Source: CBDCMJ01 sp965218875 (GTDB taxonomy: Bacteria > Chloroflexota > Dehalococcoidia > Lucifugimonadales > UBA3495). Taken from it: 64,000 bases of DNA. How positions within the stretch are numbered: position 1 is the first letter of the stretch; the number at the start of each line of letters is the position of its first letter. The DNA lies in the NCBI GenBank assembly GCA_965218875.1, contig CBDCMJ010000006.1, forward strand, positions 1 through 64,000. Reading direction: 5' to 3'. Below are positions 9,401 to 16,604 of this stretch, piece by piece. The notes beneath the pieces are model-generated. The model was not told the origin of the DNA, did not search any database, and was given only the letters and a program-made list of their open reading frames with translations. A program made the translations under genes and the position numbers.

Positions 9401-10876
9401 GTCAGCTTCGCGGTCCAGCAACAGACCGCCAACAGCCCGGCCACGGGCGCGCCGGTGATCACGGGCGCGGCGCAGGTGGGAGAGACGCTGACGGCGGACA
9501 CCTCGGGCATCGCCGACCAGGACGGGCTGGGCAGCGCGGTCTACAGCTACCAGTGGCTGGCCGACGATGCCGGCATCGCCGGAGCGACGGCAGGGACCTA
9601 CACCCTTGTGGACGCCGACGAGGGCGCTGCCGTCCAGGCACGGGTCTCCTTCACCGACGACGCGGGTAACGAGGAGACGCTGACCAGCGCGGCGACCGCT
9701 ACGGTGGAGGGACGACCCAACAGTCCGGCGACGGGAGCGCCGAGCACCAGCGGCACGGTGCAGGTGGGCGAGACGCTGACGGCGGACACGTCTGGCATCT
9801 CCGACGAGGACGGGTTGACCAGCGTTACCTACCGCTACCAGTGGCTGGCCGACGATGCCGACATCGCCGGTGCCACCGCCACGGCCTACACCCTGGTAGA
9901 CGTCGACGAGGGAACTGTCATCAGTGTGCGGGTGAGTTTTACAGATGATGCAGGCAACGAGGAGTCGCTGACCAGCGCGGCGACCGGTACGGTGGAGGGA
10001 CGACCCAACAGCCCGGCCACCGGAGTCCCGGCGATCAGCGGCGCGGCACGGGTGGGAGAAACCCTGACGGCGGACACATCGGCCATCGCCGACCCCGATG
10101 GGCTGACCAATGTTTCCTACGGCTACCAGTGGATTGCCGGAGGGACGGACCTGGGTGGAGCCACCGGCTCCACCTACACCCTGACTTCCGCCGAGGTTGG
10201 GAAGACCGTCCAGGTGAGCGTGAGTTTCACCGACGCCGCTGGCAACGAGGAGACGCTGACCAGCGCGGCCACCGATACGGTGGAGGCCCGTCCCAACAGC
10301 CCGGCCACCGGCCTGCCGACCATCAGCGGCGCGGCACGGGTGGGGGAGACGCTGACCGCGGACACCTCAGGCATCGCCGACGCCGACGGGTTGACCAGCG
10401 TCGCTTACCAATACCAATGGCTGGCCGACGGGGCAGACATCGCCGGTGCCACGGCAGGGACCTACACCCTGGTAGACGCCGACGCGGGCAAGACCGTCCA
10501 GGCACGGGTCTCCTTCACCGACGACGCCGGCAACGAGGAGTCGCTGACCAGCGCGGCCACCGGTACGGTGGAGGCCCGCCCCAACAGCCCGGCCACCGGC
10601 GAGCCCGTCATTGTGGGCACGCCCCAGGTGGGCGAGACGCTGACGGCGGACACCTCTGGCATCGCCGACGCTGACGGGTTGACCAACCCGGTCTACAGCT
10701 ACCAGTGGATCGTCAGCGACGGCGGCTATGACCTCGTGGTCCCGGGCGCGAAGGCGTCGACCTACACTGTGCTCGCGATCGACCGGGCGCTCGTCATCAA
10801 GGTGCGGGTCCGAGTCACTGATGACCGCGGGCAGGTGGAGACGCGAACCAGCGCGCCGACCGCGGTGGTCCGCTGA
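3404..10876 (+). CDS. Giant secreted repeat protein (Ig/cadherin-like)
   Basis: 2490 residues from GTG 3404; GTG 3425 is an equally plausible start because the signal peptide (LLAALGLLAALLLAAFA, cleavage near LQAQ) begins just after it. Two choice-of-anchor-R-like domains (about 40-200 and 205-410, each with EDNGG.PG and ...PYW/FVVN motifs) come first. They are followed by a cadherin-like beta sandwich (about 420-545), a propeller-like region with WSDG.TMWV/L repeats (about 680-960), a CTADGR-type surface domain (about 990-1110) and a fibronectin III domain (about 1120-1210). The protein ends in thirteen Ig-like repeats of about 97 residues, the first of them divergent. No transmembrane anchor or sorting motif is visible, so it is probably secreted or loosely cell-attached, with a likely role in adhesion (inferred). 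A hairpin terminator follows at 10892. Confidence 0.85.
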   Translation: MGHRRAPVTAPARLLAALGLLAALLLAAFASLQAPPLQAQTVDVTLVSNRGEGSVGSANSIFAQRFTTGHGRFGSFTISEVKLFVAIVSDSEIAEVAIHEDNGGEPGDQVGEAFSPPSSYTNLKLHTFSAPDDLRLDSDTPYFLVVNDNKPPLQRIDLRYANGAGETGEQGWTIDDKTLHKAQPEDNWGRGPLPLLIEIRGTVAPPPPLIATSELELLDNPLGDTERVGPATDAPVHAQAFTTGSDLGYTLTKIELHVSSFSTMDGIGQSQEPNFPITVKLKEDNGGVPGALLSELVGPDRIQEHSYHTFSAPAPVELEPETPYWVVVNEGVPARAAWMLRGRSHVHSPQDFYELDDTYDELIPTDEELPLIPDLDRSGFGWTMMNGHLTKRQTTPADAWGNPHYTSLIMRLHGQLRVEQSLVQLDDLVVRDHQRNEVALSPAFASDQFEYDAEVGHEVSRITVSRTKSDSMAVVFRQDASGDELRDASESEPGFQIALEAQVPGVADEPNEFKLKVRRQFPGLTYGAQTYTLRVTRGAGPGGIVLSDPLINSRRAASGYPVYVRLSQKPSADVEVTLPDFGRGQVGVLGSPMTFTPSDWDTPQRLYLNWDIPASTNSSHTGTYTAASADPLFDGAEARQVVNLDASSPPDYHAHRIKPRTGLEQGERDLPDEEVTVYLNAPYHSERTVAPKGDSWTPFGIWGDRDQDRVWVADGSHFGIHALNLSDLREGRIRRETAEVGKHATAADYAAAGFDYRFNYDCHFTPHEATGKQPEDGGTSNVDLTVLWGDADTIWVFNNALSRLDAYTRHGAHEGGRCQVYNTVLDTNGNATTEHKRFKTPFTRESGGDRWLNSPQAGRVQFLDGVWSDGSTMWLSGRPGGIYKLDLSSGRLTTSPEFGQFATYGLWSDGETMWVAGGGWLRAYELDTGARRAGFDIKLDNTELPGDVWSDGQTIWVTYRIGDQHSAVGVIDAYRPPEAFFAARPLRSSSATAVEPLTASFSGVPEAHDGAREFSLRLAFSEDVKASPRSLLTGLVEELRVVGGTLREAARVDGRRDLWELTLVPDGPGPVSVLLSPEEGCAGSRELCTADGRPLSGFLVLKVPGPDGASGPPAFTGPPQTPLRPEATVIFAGGVDLSWAETPGAEAYEVQTWRSGWLALPGDGVEIGFYGAGAIISGLDPQSSLWFRLRAVNEEGVSDWSPMLLHNATSEYTLGDHERPENEAATGAPLIAGTPKAGATLWADTTAIEDGNGLEQSWFAYQWLSGTDGAETEIAGETHLTYLVAEADETIRVRVSFVDRAGYAESATSEALTIGAAATAAVNTPATGAPAITGAAQVGETLTADTSGIADVDGLSGASYSYQWLAGDADIDGATAGTYTLVDADAGKTVRVKVSFTDDAGNEESLTSVATDVVEVRPNSPATGQPTISGTVQVGETLTADTSAIADADGLTSVAYQYQWLADDADIAGATVGTYTLVDADEGKTVSVRVTFTDDAGHEETMTSAETGTVSFAVQQQIVNTPATGAPLISGTVQVGEILTADTSGIADADGLSSAVYRYQWLADDADIAGATDSSYTPTDGDEGAIIKLRVSFTDDVGNQETLTSAATDTVEARPNSPATSQPTISGTVQVGETLTADTSGIADADGLTSVAYQYQWLADDADIAGATATAYTLTDSEEGKTVRVRVSFTDDAGNEETLTSAATEPVSFAVQQQIVNTPATGQPAISGTAQVGETLTADTSGIADQDGLSSAVYSYQWLADDADIAGATAGTYTLVDADESKTVRVRVSFTDDAGNEETLTSAATDVVEARPNSPATGQPTISGTAQVGETLTGDTSGIADGDGLTNVAYSYQWLADGADIAGATAGTYTLADADEGAAVQARVSFTDDAGNEETLTSAATATVEGRPNSPATGAPSTSGTVQVGETLTADTSGISDEDGLTSVTYRYQWLADDAAIADATATAYTLVDADEGTVISVRVSFTDDAGNEESLTSAATGTVSFAVQQQTANSPATGAPVITGAAQVGETLTADTSGIADQDGLGSAVYSYQWLADDAGIAGATAGTYTLVDADEGAAVQARVSFTDDAGNEETLTSAATATVEGRPNSPATGAPSTSGTVQVGETLTADTSGISDEDGLTSVTYRYQWLADDADIAGATATAYTLVDVDEGTVISVRVSFTDDAGNEESLTSAATGTVEGRPNSPATGVPAISGAARVGETLTADTSAIADPDGLTNVSYGYQWIAGGTDLGGATGSTYTLTSAEVGKTVQVSVSFTDAAGNEETLTSAATDTVEARPNSPATGLPTISGAARVGETLTADTSGIADADGLTSVAYQYQWLADGADIAGATAGTYTLVDADAGKTVQARVSFTDDAGNEESLTSAATGTVEARPNSPATGEPVIVGTPQVGETLTADTSGIADADGLTNPVYSYQWIVSDGGYDLVVPGAKASTYTVLAIDRALVIKVRVRVTDDRGQVETRTSAPTAVVR
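7373..10873 (+). repeat. Twelve tandem ~290-bp repeats coding Ig-like domains
   Basis: Twelve well-conserved units start with N(T/S)PATG at roughly 290-bp intervals (about 7373, 7660, 7960, 8250, 8550, 8840, 9125, 9430, 9717, 10005, 10295, 10585). Each encodes about 97 residues with QVGETLTADTS, a YQW core and VSFTDDAGNEE. A divergent thirteenth unit precedes them at about 7070. High nucleotide identity between units makes the tract prone to unequal recombination. Confidence 0.9.
9027..9990 (+). repeat. Recent two-unit duplication inside the Ig repeats
   Basis: The stretch from about 9027 to 9400 is nearly identical at nucleotide level to about 9616-9990, including synonymous sites and the AT-rich GAGTTTTACAGATGATGCAGG block. 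The offset is 589 bp, two repeat units. Only a few substitutions separate the copies, mainly around 9266-9280 versus 9855-9870. Other units differ far more, so this copy event is young. Confidence 0.8.
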
Positions 10877-10891
10877 GCGCAGCCTACAGGG

Positions 10892-10920
10892 GGAGGCCGC
10901 TGTCCCAGGCAGCGGCCTCC
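10892..10920 (+). terminator. Hairpin after the giant surface gene
   Basis: An 11-bp perfect stem (GGAGGCCGCTG at 10892-10902 with its complement at 10910-10920) and a 7-base loop begin 15 bases after the stop codon. There is no T run, so it may be a stability hairpin or a weak terminator. Confidence 0.5.
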
Positions 10921-10986
10921 GCCCGCGGCGACGCTGAGGGGGCCTTCCCAACACGCCGCCGGTTCAGTCGCGGGAGGAGATGGCGC

Positions 10987-11345
10987 ATGACGAAAGCGGG
11001 CCAAGCGACGCCCGCCCGGCCCGTCCTGGGCGACTGGGTTCGCGACGAGATCATGCGAGTGACGGCGTAGCTCATGTACCTGCTCGAGGGCATGGAGACC
11101 GAGGGCGACGTCCAGCGGTTCGCTGCGCATCTCCGGGGCGTCCCAGCCTCGATGGATGGCCAGAGCCACCCCTTACCGCAGGACTTCGATGTGCCGCTCG
11201 CACTCGAGGGCGACCAGGCCGCGCTTGACGAGCTGCTGCGCCGAGCAGGCGCGGTTGAGCAGCTCACCTACCACGCCTACCACCCCTACCACGGCTGGCT
11301 GCAGGCGGTCTGCCGAGGCGTCGAGGAGCACCTGGCCGAAGCCGT
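10987..11345 (+). pseudogene. Unknown gene interrupted by an in-frame TAG
   Basis: A good ribosome binding site (GGGAGGAG) precedes ATG 10987. The frame reads 27 codons to a TAG at 11068 and then continues in the same frame (MYLLEGMETEGDVQRFAAHL...) to about 11345, where a surface-domain fragment in another frame takes over. The residues after the stop look protein-like (balanced acidic/hydrophobic pattern). I do not recognise the family. Premature stop with pseudogenisation is most likely; two small genes or amber readthrough cannot be excluded. Confidence 0.35.
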
Positions 11346-11350
11346 CGGCC

Positions 11351-11653
11351 CACGACGGTCAGACCGCGTTCACCTTCGAGCTGCGCTTCAGCGAGGAGTT
11401 CGGCATCAGCTACCTAACCCTGCGGGACCACGCCTTCAAGGTCACGGGCGGCACGGTGAACAAGGCCAAGCGAATAACCCAGGGAAGCAACATCGGGTGG
11501 ACCATCACCGTGACGCCCGGCTCGGCCGCCGCCGCCGTGACCGTGGTTCTGCCCATCGCCACGGACTGCGACGCCGACGGGGCCGTCCGCACCGCGGACG
11601 GCAGGAAACTGTCCAACCGGAACGAGTTCACCGCCTCCGGCCCGACCCAATAG
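11351..11653 (+). pseudogene. Fragment of a surface-protein domain
   Basis: About 100 residues beginning HDGQTAFTFELRFSEEF, with VTGGTVNKAKR, WTITVTP and TADGRKLSNRNEF. The same domain type occurs in the giant protein at about residues 990-1110 (HDGAREFSLRLAFSED...CTADGRPLS). There is no start codon, signal peptide or upstream partner in frame, so it is a stranded C-terminal domain left by deletion or recombination between surface genes. It ends in TAG, followed at once by a 21-bp tandem duplication. Confidence 0.65.
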
Positions 11654-11693
11654 AACAGGGCGACAGCGCGACAGAACAGGGCGACAGCGCGAC
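11652..11693 (+). repeat. Perfect 21-bp tandem duplication
   Basis: AGAACAGGGCGACAGCGCGA plus C is present twice in direct succession (11652-11672 and 11673-11693), just after the stop of the surface-domain fragment. No function is apparent. Confidence 0.8.
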
Positions 11694-11913
11694 CCGCCGG
11701 AGGCGTCTGAAGCCCCTGGCGGGTCGCGGCGCCGGTCCCGAGTCTTTCGGCGAGGCAAGCGGGCAACAAAAATGGCCGGACATGCGGACATGCAGAGGCA
11801 GCTTCCGCCGCCCCGAGCCAACGAGACTCTCCCTGCCCGCGTTCTCGCCGGAGGCGCTCCTGGCGCTCAACCAACACATGCGGCGGAGCCAGCCGGGGGA
11901 GGAAGCAGGCGAG

Positions 11914-12204
11914 ATGAGGCGCAAACGTCCCGCGCGCCCCAGGGTGATACTCAACCGGGACGCGGTGTGGGCGTTGCTGGACGAGCTGGGCATCTCACAG
12001 AACGAACTGGCCCGGTTGTGCGGACTTTCCTCGGGATACTTCTCCCAACTGATGAACGGAATAAAATCCCCGTCGCCCAAGGTGCGGCGGAAGTTGCAGC
12101 AGGTGCTGGGCGTGACCGACTTCGATAGGCTGTTCATCATCGAGTGGCCAGACGAGGACGGGCCGACGAGTAACGGTCCGTGCACCGAGACTCCCTTGCC
12201 CTGA
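11914..12204 (+). CDS. XRE-type helix-turn-helix regulator
   Basis: 96 residues. Residues 10-65 form an XRE/Cro HTH (ALLDELGISQNELARLCGLS, then SGYFSQLMNG), followed by a short acidic tail. The ATG was chosen because GGGAGGAAG lies 7-8 bases upstream and the homology starts right after it. The gene follows the giant surface gene and its fragments. A truncated relative with an almost identical leader (AAGGAGCAGGCGA) follows the inner element's surface gene at 38250-38396, so the pairing may be functional. Other relatives in the window are 20749-21036 and the four domains of 34256-35464. Likely a repressor of element genes; target unknown. Confidence 0.75.
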   Translation: MRRKRPARPRVILNRDAVWALLDELGISQNELARLCGLSSGYFSQLMNGIKSPSPKVRRKLQQVLGVTDFDRLFIIEWPDEDGPTSNGPCTETPLP

Positions 12205-12292
12205 AACGCACAAAGGGCCACACATATCCGGTGAGCCAGGGAAACCATCGTGTGGCAGGCGACGGTTGTCCCTCTGGTGCCGCATTGACCAT

Positions 12293-12454
12293 ACGTCCCG
12301 CGCCAAAAAGTTCCCTTTCCCGCTGCTGCCCGGCGGTCAACGCCCACTCGGAAAAGGACAGGGACGAGGGCTTCGGCCTGCCGTTGCGTCCCCAGGGCTG
12401 CGCCGGTTCCTCTGCCCGAAACTCGGCCCGGTAGAACAGGGGCTGCTCCCCCTG
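12293..12454 (-). pseudogene. Degenerate copy of the helicase C-terminal tail
   Basis: The minus strand encodes QGEQPLFYRAEFRAEEPAQP then WGRNGRPKPSS and EWALTAGQQRERELFGAGR. This aligns with the end of the split helicase at 17157-17340 (QQSLFSWAEFLAEEPVKP, RGRNGKAKPAA, DWALEKEQERDKEPVGAGR). There is no helicase core upstream of it. It is therefore a stranded second copy of the tail at the far end of the PRTRC operon, probably from recombination between related elements. It overlaps nothing essential except intergenic DNA. Confidence 0.65.
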
Positions 12455-12601
12455 GCGGGTTCGTCGAGGTTGCCATTACCCCCACGAATACAAAAAATGC
12501 CGACACAGGCGACCGTCCCGGAAGGCGGGTGGCCGACGCCAGAGCGTACGGCCACCCGCCAAGTCAATCCAAGCCGAACATTGCGTTCCAATGTCCGGCC
12601 C

Positions 12602-13567
12602 TCAGAACAGCCGCAGCGTCTCGGGCTGCTGCTGGTCCGCCTCTCCCTCGGCGGTTTCAGCCTGCGCCGCCGCCGGCTCGCGCCGCCGCTGGCGACGGGC
12701 TGGGGAAGCGGGCTTCTCGTAGGCGGGATACCTGGGCTCCTCCTCCCACCTGGCCCTGGCCCTGGCCACCACCGCCGGGAACTCGTCGGCCAGCCCGAAC
12801 AGGTCCGGGTCGTCGAAGGACTCGATGTGCGGGTCCGAAGCGGGGCATTGCACACCGATGGTGGCCCGGTCTCCCCTGATGGACACGACGACCTTCAGCT
12901 CCTCGGTGGTTTCCGTTTCGCCCTGAGCGGGCTGCACTCCGCCGCCGTCGCCAACGTCCGGTTCCTCAGCGGTCTCACCGTCGGCATCCTGCTCTTCGTC
13001 GACGTCGACGGGCGCATCGTCCGCCGCGTCTCCGGCGGGAAGCTCCCCGCCAACATCGGCAGGGGTATCATCCGTCGCATGGCCGAAGAGGAACTCCTCG
13101 GCGCCCACCACGTCCGAGGGGTGGATTTCCGTGCCGCTTTCGTCAGTCATGGTTTCTCCTATATCCGTTTCCTGGTTGGGCGGCGAGTCCTTATGGGACC
13201 CGTTTTTGATCTCGCCCAGGGTCCTGGGTTCCCAATAGAGGTCGCGCTCCACGGCGGGAACGCCGCCGAAGACGGTGGTCTCGGCCAACTCCGACAGGTC
13301 AAAGTAGCCCAGCTCACGCTCGAACCCCTCCACCAGGCCGAAGCACTGCCCGGTTTCCGGGTCCAACTCGGTGATGTACCACGTCCAATTCGTGTACGGG
13401 CTGAAAAGCTTGGCTGGGGCCAGCACGTTGTCGCAGTCGGCGACGTTGGCGTTGGCTCCGAGGTCAGGGATGGCGTCGGCCAGCTTCCTGGTCATCAGCT
13501 GGTGTCCCCGTTTCCCGCTGTGCTGGTCCTGCCACATCGTCGTGGCCGTTCCCTTTTCGTCAATCAT
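12602..13567 (-). CDS. DUF2958-domain protein with acidic linker
   Basis: 321 residues. The N-terminal ~115 residues match DUF2958 (LMTRKLADAIPDLGA, NWTWYITELDPETG, CFGLVEGFERELGYFDL, ERDLYWEPRTLGEIKNG), a family common on plasmids and phage-like elements with no known activity. A long acidic, low-complexity linker (about 120-215) follows. A C-terminal segment (about 217-290, KVVVSIRGDRATIGVQCP ... RWEEEPRYPAYEKP) has a small-domain look and may correspond to a PRTRC accessory protein. ATG 13567 has AAGGAGATG upstream. It is the last intact gene of the long minus-strand operon, 49 bases after the ThiF gene. Domain call confident; role unknown. Confidence 0.75.
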   Translation of the reverse strand: MIDEKGTATTMWQDQHSGKRGHQLMTRKLADAIPDLGANANVADCDNVLAPAKLFSPYTNWTWYITELDPETGQCFGLVEGFERELGYFDLSELAETTVFGGVPAVERDLYWEPRTLGEIKNGSHKDSPPNQETDIGETMTDESGTEIHPSDVVGAEEFLFGHATDDTPADVGGELPAGDAADDAPVDVDEEQDADGETAEEPDVGDGGGVQPAQGETETTEELKVVVSIRGDRATIGVQCPASDPHIESFDDPDLFGLADEFPAVVARARARWEEEPRYPAYEKPASPARRQRRREPAAAQAETAEGEADQQQPETLRLF

Positions 13568-13616
13568 GGTCGATCATCTCCTTGTTGGTGCTCTGCGCAG
13601 GTTCGGTTTGCGCCGA

Positions 13617-14414
13617 TCATCCGGCGTCGTCCCGCCCCACCAGCCGCGCCACCGCCTCCGGGGTGACGTAGGACGGCGTTACGGTGCCCAGGTCCATGTC
13701 CAGGTAGAGGGCGAGGAAGGGGCAGGTGCCCGCCACCATGCGGCGGACCACCTGCAACACCAGGGACGCCATCATCTGGTTGATGGTGGGGTCCTGGTCG
13801 GTGAGGTCCAGGGCCGCCGCGCAGTCCACGTCGGGCGGCCTGGTGGAAACGGCGGTCAGCAGGTCGGGGCGTTGGAGGGTGGGCGCCGGGGCCAGGTGGC
13901 AGGTGTCGCCGGTGAAGGGCGGTTCCTCCAGGACCACCGGCTCGGCGACGTTGCCAACCAGGACCTGTCCCCAATTGGTGTCGTTGCCGGCGTCGATGAG
14001 CCAGCGGCAGGGGTCTCCCGGCAGGCATTCGGCCATGGCCCGCCTGGCGGCGGCGTTGTCGGCGCAGCCGATGATCAGGCCGTCGTGGGAGGAGAGGCCG
14101 GGGTAGCGGCTGCCCTGGGGACGGGCCTCCTCGCGGAAGGGATAGACCGAGTAGCCCACGGGCCGGTTGTAGGCTTGGGCCAGCCGGTCGGCCAGGGCCT
14201 TGCTCTTGAACTCGCCCACGTCGCCGGGATAGAAATTCTGGCGCAGCAGGTTGTGGGGTTCCACCCGGTCGTGGTCCACCAGGACGATGGTGGCGTCGCG
14301 GCCCTGGAAGAGGCGGCAGAGGCCCTCGGCGACGAAGCCGCCGGTGCCGCCGCAGCCCACCACGGTGATCCAGGGATTGTCCAGCAGGAACTGGTTGTCC
14401 AGGTAGTAGGGCAT
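13617..14414 (-). CDS. PRTRC-system ThiF/E1-like protein
   Basis: 265 residues. Residues 15-30 give the nucleotide-binding glycine motif (ITVVGCGGTGGFVAEGL), followed by VLVDHDRVEPHNLLRQNF, the typical E1/ThiF/MoeB adenylation-fold signature (acidic residue, then the N/R motif). This is the ThiF-related member that gives the PRTRC (ParB-related, ThiF-related cassette) its name; it may adenylate a small partner protein. No obvious catalytic cysteine motif of canonical E1 enzymes is clear. ATG 14414 is preceded by AAGGAAGG and follows the stop of protein A by 5 bases, so translation is probably coupled. The neighbouring JAB-like protein A suggests a ubiquitin-like conjugation/deconjugation logic (inferred). 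Confidence 0.85.
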   Translation of the reverse strand: MPYYLDNQFLLDNPWITVVGCGGTGGFVAEGLCRLFQGRDATIVLVDHDRVEPHNLLRQNFYPGDVGEFKSKALADRLAQAYNRPVGYSVYPFREEARPQGSRYPGLSSHDGLIIGCADNAAARRAMAECLPGDPCRWLIDAGNDTNWGQVLVGNVAEPVVLEEPPFTGDTCHLAPAPTLQRPDLLTAVSTRPPDVDCAAALDLTDQDPTINQMMASLVLQVVRRMVAGTCPFLALYLDMDLGTVTPSYVTPEAVARLVGRDDAG

Positions 14415-14419
14415 GGCTG

Positions 14420-15028
14420 TTACCTTCCTTTTATATGTATGGTTTGCTCCGGCCCTTCGCCTGCCGGCCGGAGGCCGGGCGGGTGCGGGCCGCCGAAGAC
14501 CTGGGACCAGTCCAGCGGCGCGAAGTGGCCGTAGATGCCCACCCGCAGGGTCAATTCGGGCGCAGGTGTGTCCAGGCGTCCCACGACGCCGTAGACTTTG
14601 AAGCCCTGCTCGTCGCCATCGTCGGTGGAGGAGAAGAAGGCGCGGTGGCGTCCGTGGGAGTGGAACTCGGCGATGACGCCCTGGGGCGGCTGGTAGGAGA
14701 GGGATGAACCCGTCCCCGCCTGCGGGGGCATCACCAGCCGGTAGGCATTGCCGTCCCACGTGATGGCGAAAAACCGCTCGGTGCCCGGGGCGGCCAGGAG
14801 CCAGGCCAAGCCCAGCTCGAAGAGGTGAGCCGGTATCGGGCCTTGGGCCATTTCCAGCTTCTCGGATACGGGCGCCAGCCCCCGCACTTCGGCGGGAGCG
14901 ACGAGCAGCCGCGCCGTCAGATGGGCGCTTTCAGACTGGACGTAGAGACCGCCCTCGCCCAGCACGTAGTCGTACCCGACCCCTTGAGAACCGGCGAGAC
15001 CAACGGGATGGTTCACCAGGTAGCCCAC
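14420..15028 (-). CDS. PRTRC-system protein A (JAB/Mov34-like)
   Basis: About 202 residues. The second half holds a JAMM-type metalloprotease pattern: an E in GVIAEFHSHG, the HSH pair, then FFSSTDDGDEQGF with the S..D ligand region, and the strand KVYGVVGRL. This resembles RadC/Mov34 isopeptidase domains and is typical of PRTRC protein A. The start is uncertain. I chose GTG 15028 because no ATG is available between the end of protein B (15045) and the conserved region; the upstream frame overlaps protein B coding sequence. It lies between protein B and ThiF in the usual cassette order. Likely a peptidase acting with ThiF (inferred). Confidence 0.75.
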   Translation of the reverse strand: MGYLVNHPVGLAGSQGVGYDYVLGEGGLYVQSESAHLTARLLVAPAEVRGLAPVSEKLEMAQGPIPAHLFELGLAWLLAAPGTERFFAITWDGNAYRLVMPPQAGTGSSLSYQPPQGVIAEFHSHGRHRAFFSSTDDGDEQGFKVYGVVGRLDTPAPELTLRVGIYGHFAPLDWSQVFGGPHPPGLRPAGEGPEQTIHIKGR

Positions 15029-15044
15029 CGGCTTTGCGACTGAG

Positions 15045-15758
15045 CTAGGGTTGGTAGCCCCGTCTTCCCTCGGAGACCGCCATGGCGTGGCCCACGGTGC
15101 ATTGGGGAACCAGGTCCTCAACCGGGTACTCAGCCTTTCCATCCAATTCCTCCCATAACGCTTGCAGGTTGTCGGGGTGCTGCTTCGACCGGTCCTGGCT
15201 GTCTCCGGTAAGGGAGAAGAAGGACTGGAAGAAGGATTCGGGTATCCGTCCCACCTCCTCGGGGAAGCGGTGGCTGCCCGGGCAGACCCTTCCGTCCCGG
15301 AATACGTTGAAGGCCGGGGCGCGGTAGAGCTGCTGCTCCGGGTTGCCGGGCAGCTCCAGGGCGGCGTAGACCCAGGGAGCCCGGCCCGGCGAGCAGACGA
15401 AGACCAGCCCCGGCATGGGCAGCCGGAGCCGGGCGGGCGGCTGGAACGCCTCCCGTTGCAGGGCCACCGCCCACACCTGGGGCGGGCGCCACAGGGCCAC
15501 CACCTGCCCGGTTTCGCCCTGGTTCCACCAGAGGGCGTTTTCGGGCAGCAGCCCCGACGAGAAGCCCAGGTGCTTGGTGAACACGTTGGCGATCTCGTCC
15601 GCCGAGACGGTCCTGACCCAGGTGCGGTCCGCCTCGAAGCCCCGCAGCAGGACGGTCTCGCCGTACACCTCCAGCTGCGCCTGGAGGGTGTCCCGGGGCA
15701 GATCGGCTTGGCCCGGCAGGGACCACTCCGTCCGGTCCACGTCATTGGTCGTCGTCAT
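15045..15758 (-). CDS. PRTRC-system protein B
   Basis: 237 residues, ATG 15758. The sequence has the PRTRC B layout: an N-terminal strand-rich region (YGETVLLRGFEADRTWVRTV), a central GLVFVCSPGRAPWVYAAL segment, then APAFNVFRDGRVCPGSHRFP and a C-terminal helical region ending in a VPQCTVGHAM motif. Function unknown in the family; always found with ThiF and protein A. Its start overlaps the end of protein F by 17 bases (15742-15758), indicating translational coupling. Confidence 0.8.
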   Translation of the reverse strand: MTTTNDVDRTEWSLPGQADLPRDTLQAQLEVYGETVLLRGFEADRTWVRTVSADEIANVFTKHLGFSSGLLPENALWWNQGETGQVVALWRPPQVWAVALQREAFQPPARLRLPMPGLVFVCSPGRAPWVYAALELPGNPEQQLYRAPAFNVFRDGRVCPGSHRFPEEVGRIPESFFQSFFSLTGDSQDRSKQHPDNLQALWEELDGKAEYPVEDLVPQCTVGHAMAVSEGRRGYQP

Positions 15759-16604
15759 CGCTTTCCTCCTGTTGTGTGGTTGGTTCGGGCAGCCGGGGCA
15801 GGATGAAATCCAGCATTTCGGCGAAGCGGCTGGGCAGGTCCCCCTCCAACCAGTCGGCCAGCTTCAACACCGAGTCCATGAGCCGGTCGGCCCTGCGCCA
15901 CTCTTCCGTCCCCTCCTGGATGATTTCCTCCTCCCAGGGATCGGAGAAGCCGTCGTAGTCGCCATCGTCAAAACAATGGTCGAGAAAGAAGTTGCCGGTC
16001 TCGGCCCGCACCCAGGCGGCGGCCTGGGCCGCGCCCTCATACCCCGTCTCCTGCAACGCCTTGTTCAGGGCTTCCAGGGGAATGCCGCCCGGGGGAATGC
16101 GGAGCAGGGTTTCCTGGGGGATGTGCTGGGCGGCGGACTCCAGCCAGGCCGTGCGCAATCCGCCGGGTCCGTCATAGTAGGCGTCGGGGGGTTCGGCCAG
16201 CAGCGCCAGGGCCGAGAGGCCCTCGCGGTAGCCGTCCCACATCTCGTGGAGGCCGTCGTAGCCGAAGCCCACCAGCTGGAAGGGAATGCCCCGGCGCAGC
16301 CAGGTGAAGGGCGGGTCCTCGCCTTCGTCAACGTAGAACTCCAGGTAGGGGGCGTAGAGGGGGAAGTGGCGTTCCTGGAAGAGCCGGGCGAAGCGTTCCA
16401 GCCGCTCCCCCACGTCCGGGACTGCCAGCATCGTTTCCGCGTCGTCGGGAAAGAGGCGGCGCGCCAGTCCGGCGAACCAGGCGTAGTCCTCGGCGTCCGC
16501 CGGCGGGGTTAGCCCAGCCGGACGATCAGCTCTTGCAGCGACGGCGGACGCCGCAGGAGCCTTTCGGCCAGGTTGCTCAGTACCGGCGGGGCCGCAGTTG
16601 CCAC
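15742..16604 (-). CDS. PRTRC-system protein F, interrupted by a frameshift
   Basis: The main frame from ATG 16431 gives 229 residues with NFFLDHCFDDGDYDGFSDPW, EEWRRADRLMDSV and DWLEGDLPSRF, typical of PRTRC F. Upstream, protein-like sequence (EDYAWFAGLARRLFPDDAET) continues in frame but has no start. The true N-terminus appears to be in another frame from GTG 16604 (VLSNLAERLLRRPPSLQELI), which ends at a stop near 16513. One extra G in the CTGGGCTA run there would fuse both parts into one protein of about 287 residues. Either an assembly indel or an inactivated gene. It overlaps the 3' end of the preceding small gene by 28 bases. Confidence 0.65.

Noticed and set aside
11074..12204. A single 376-residue gene reading into the XRE regulator
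   Set aside because: The middle third is an arginine/histidine-rich shadow of the surface-domain fragment in another frame. The XRE gene has its own start and ribosome binding site at 11914.
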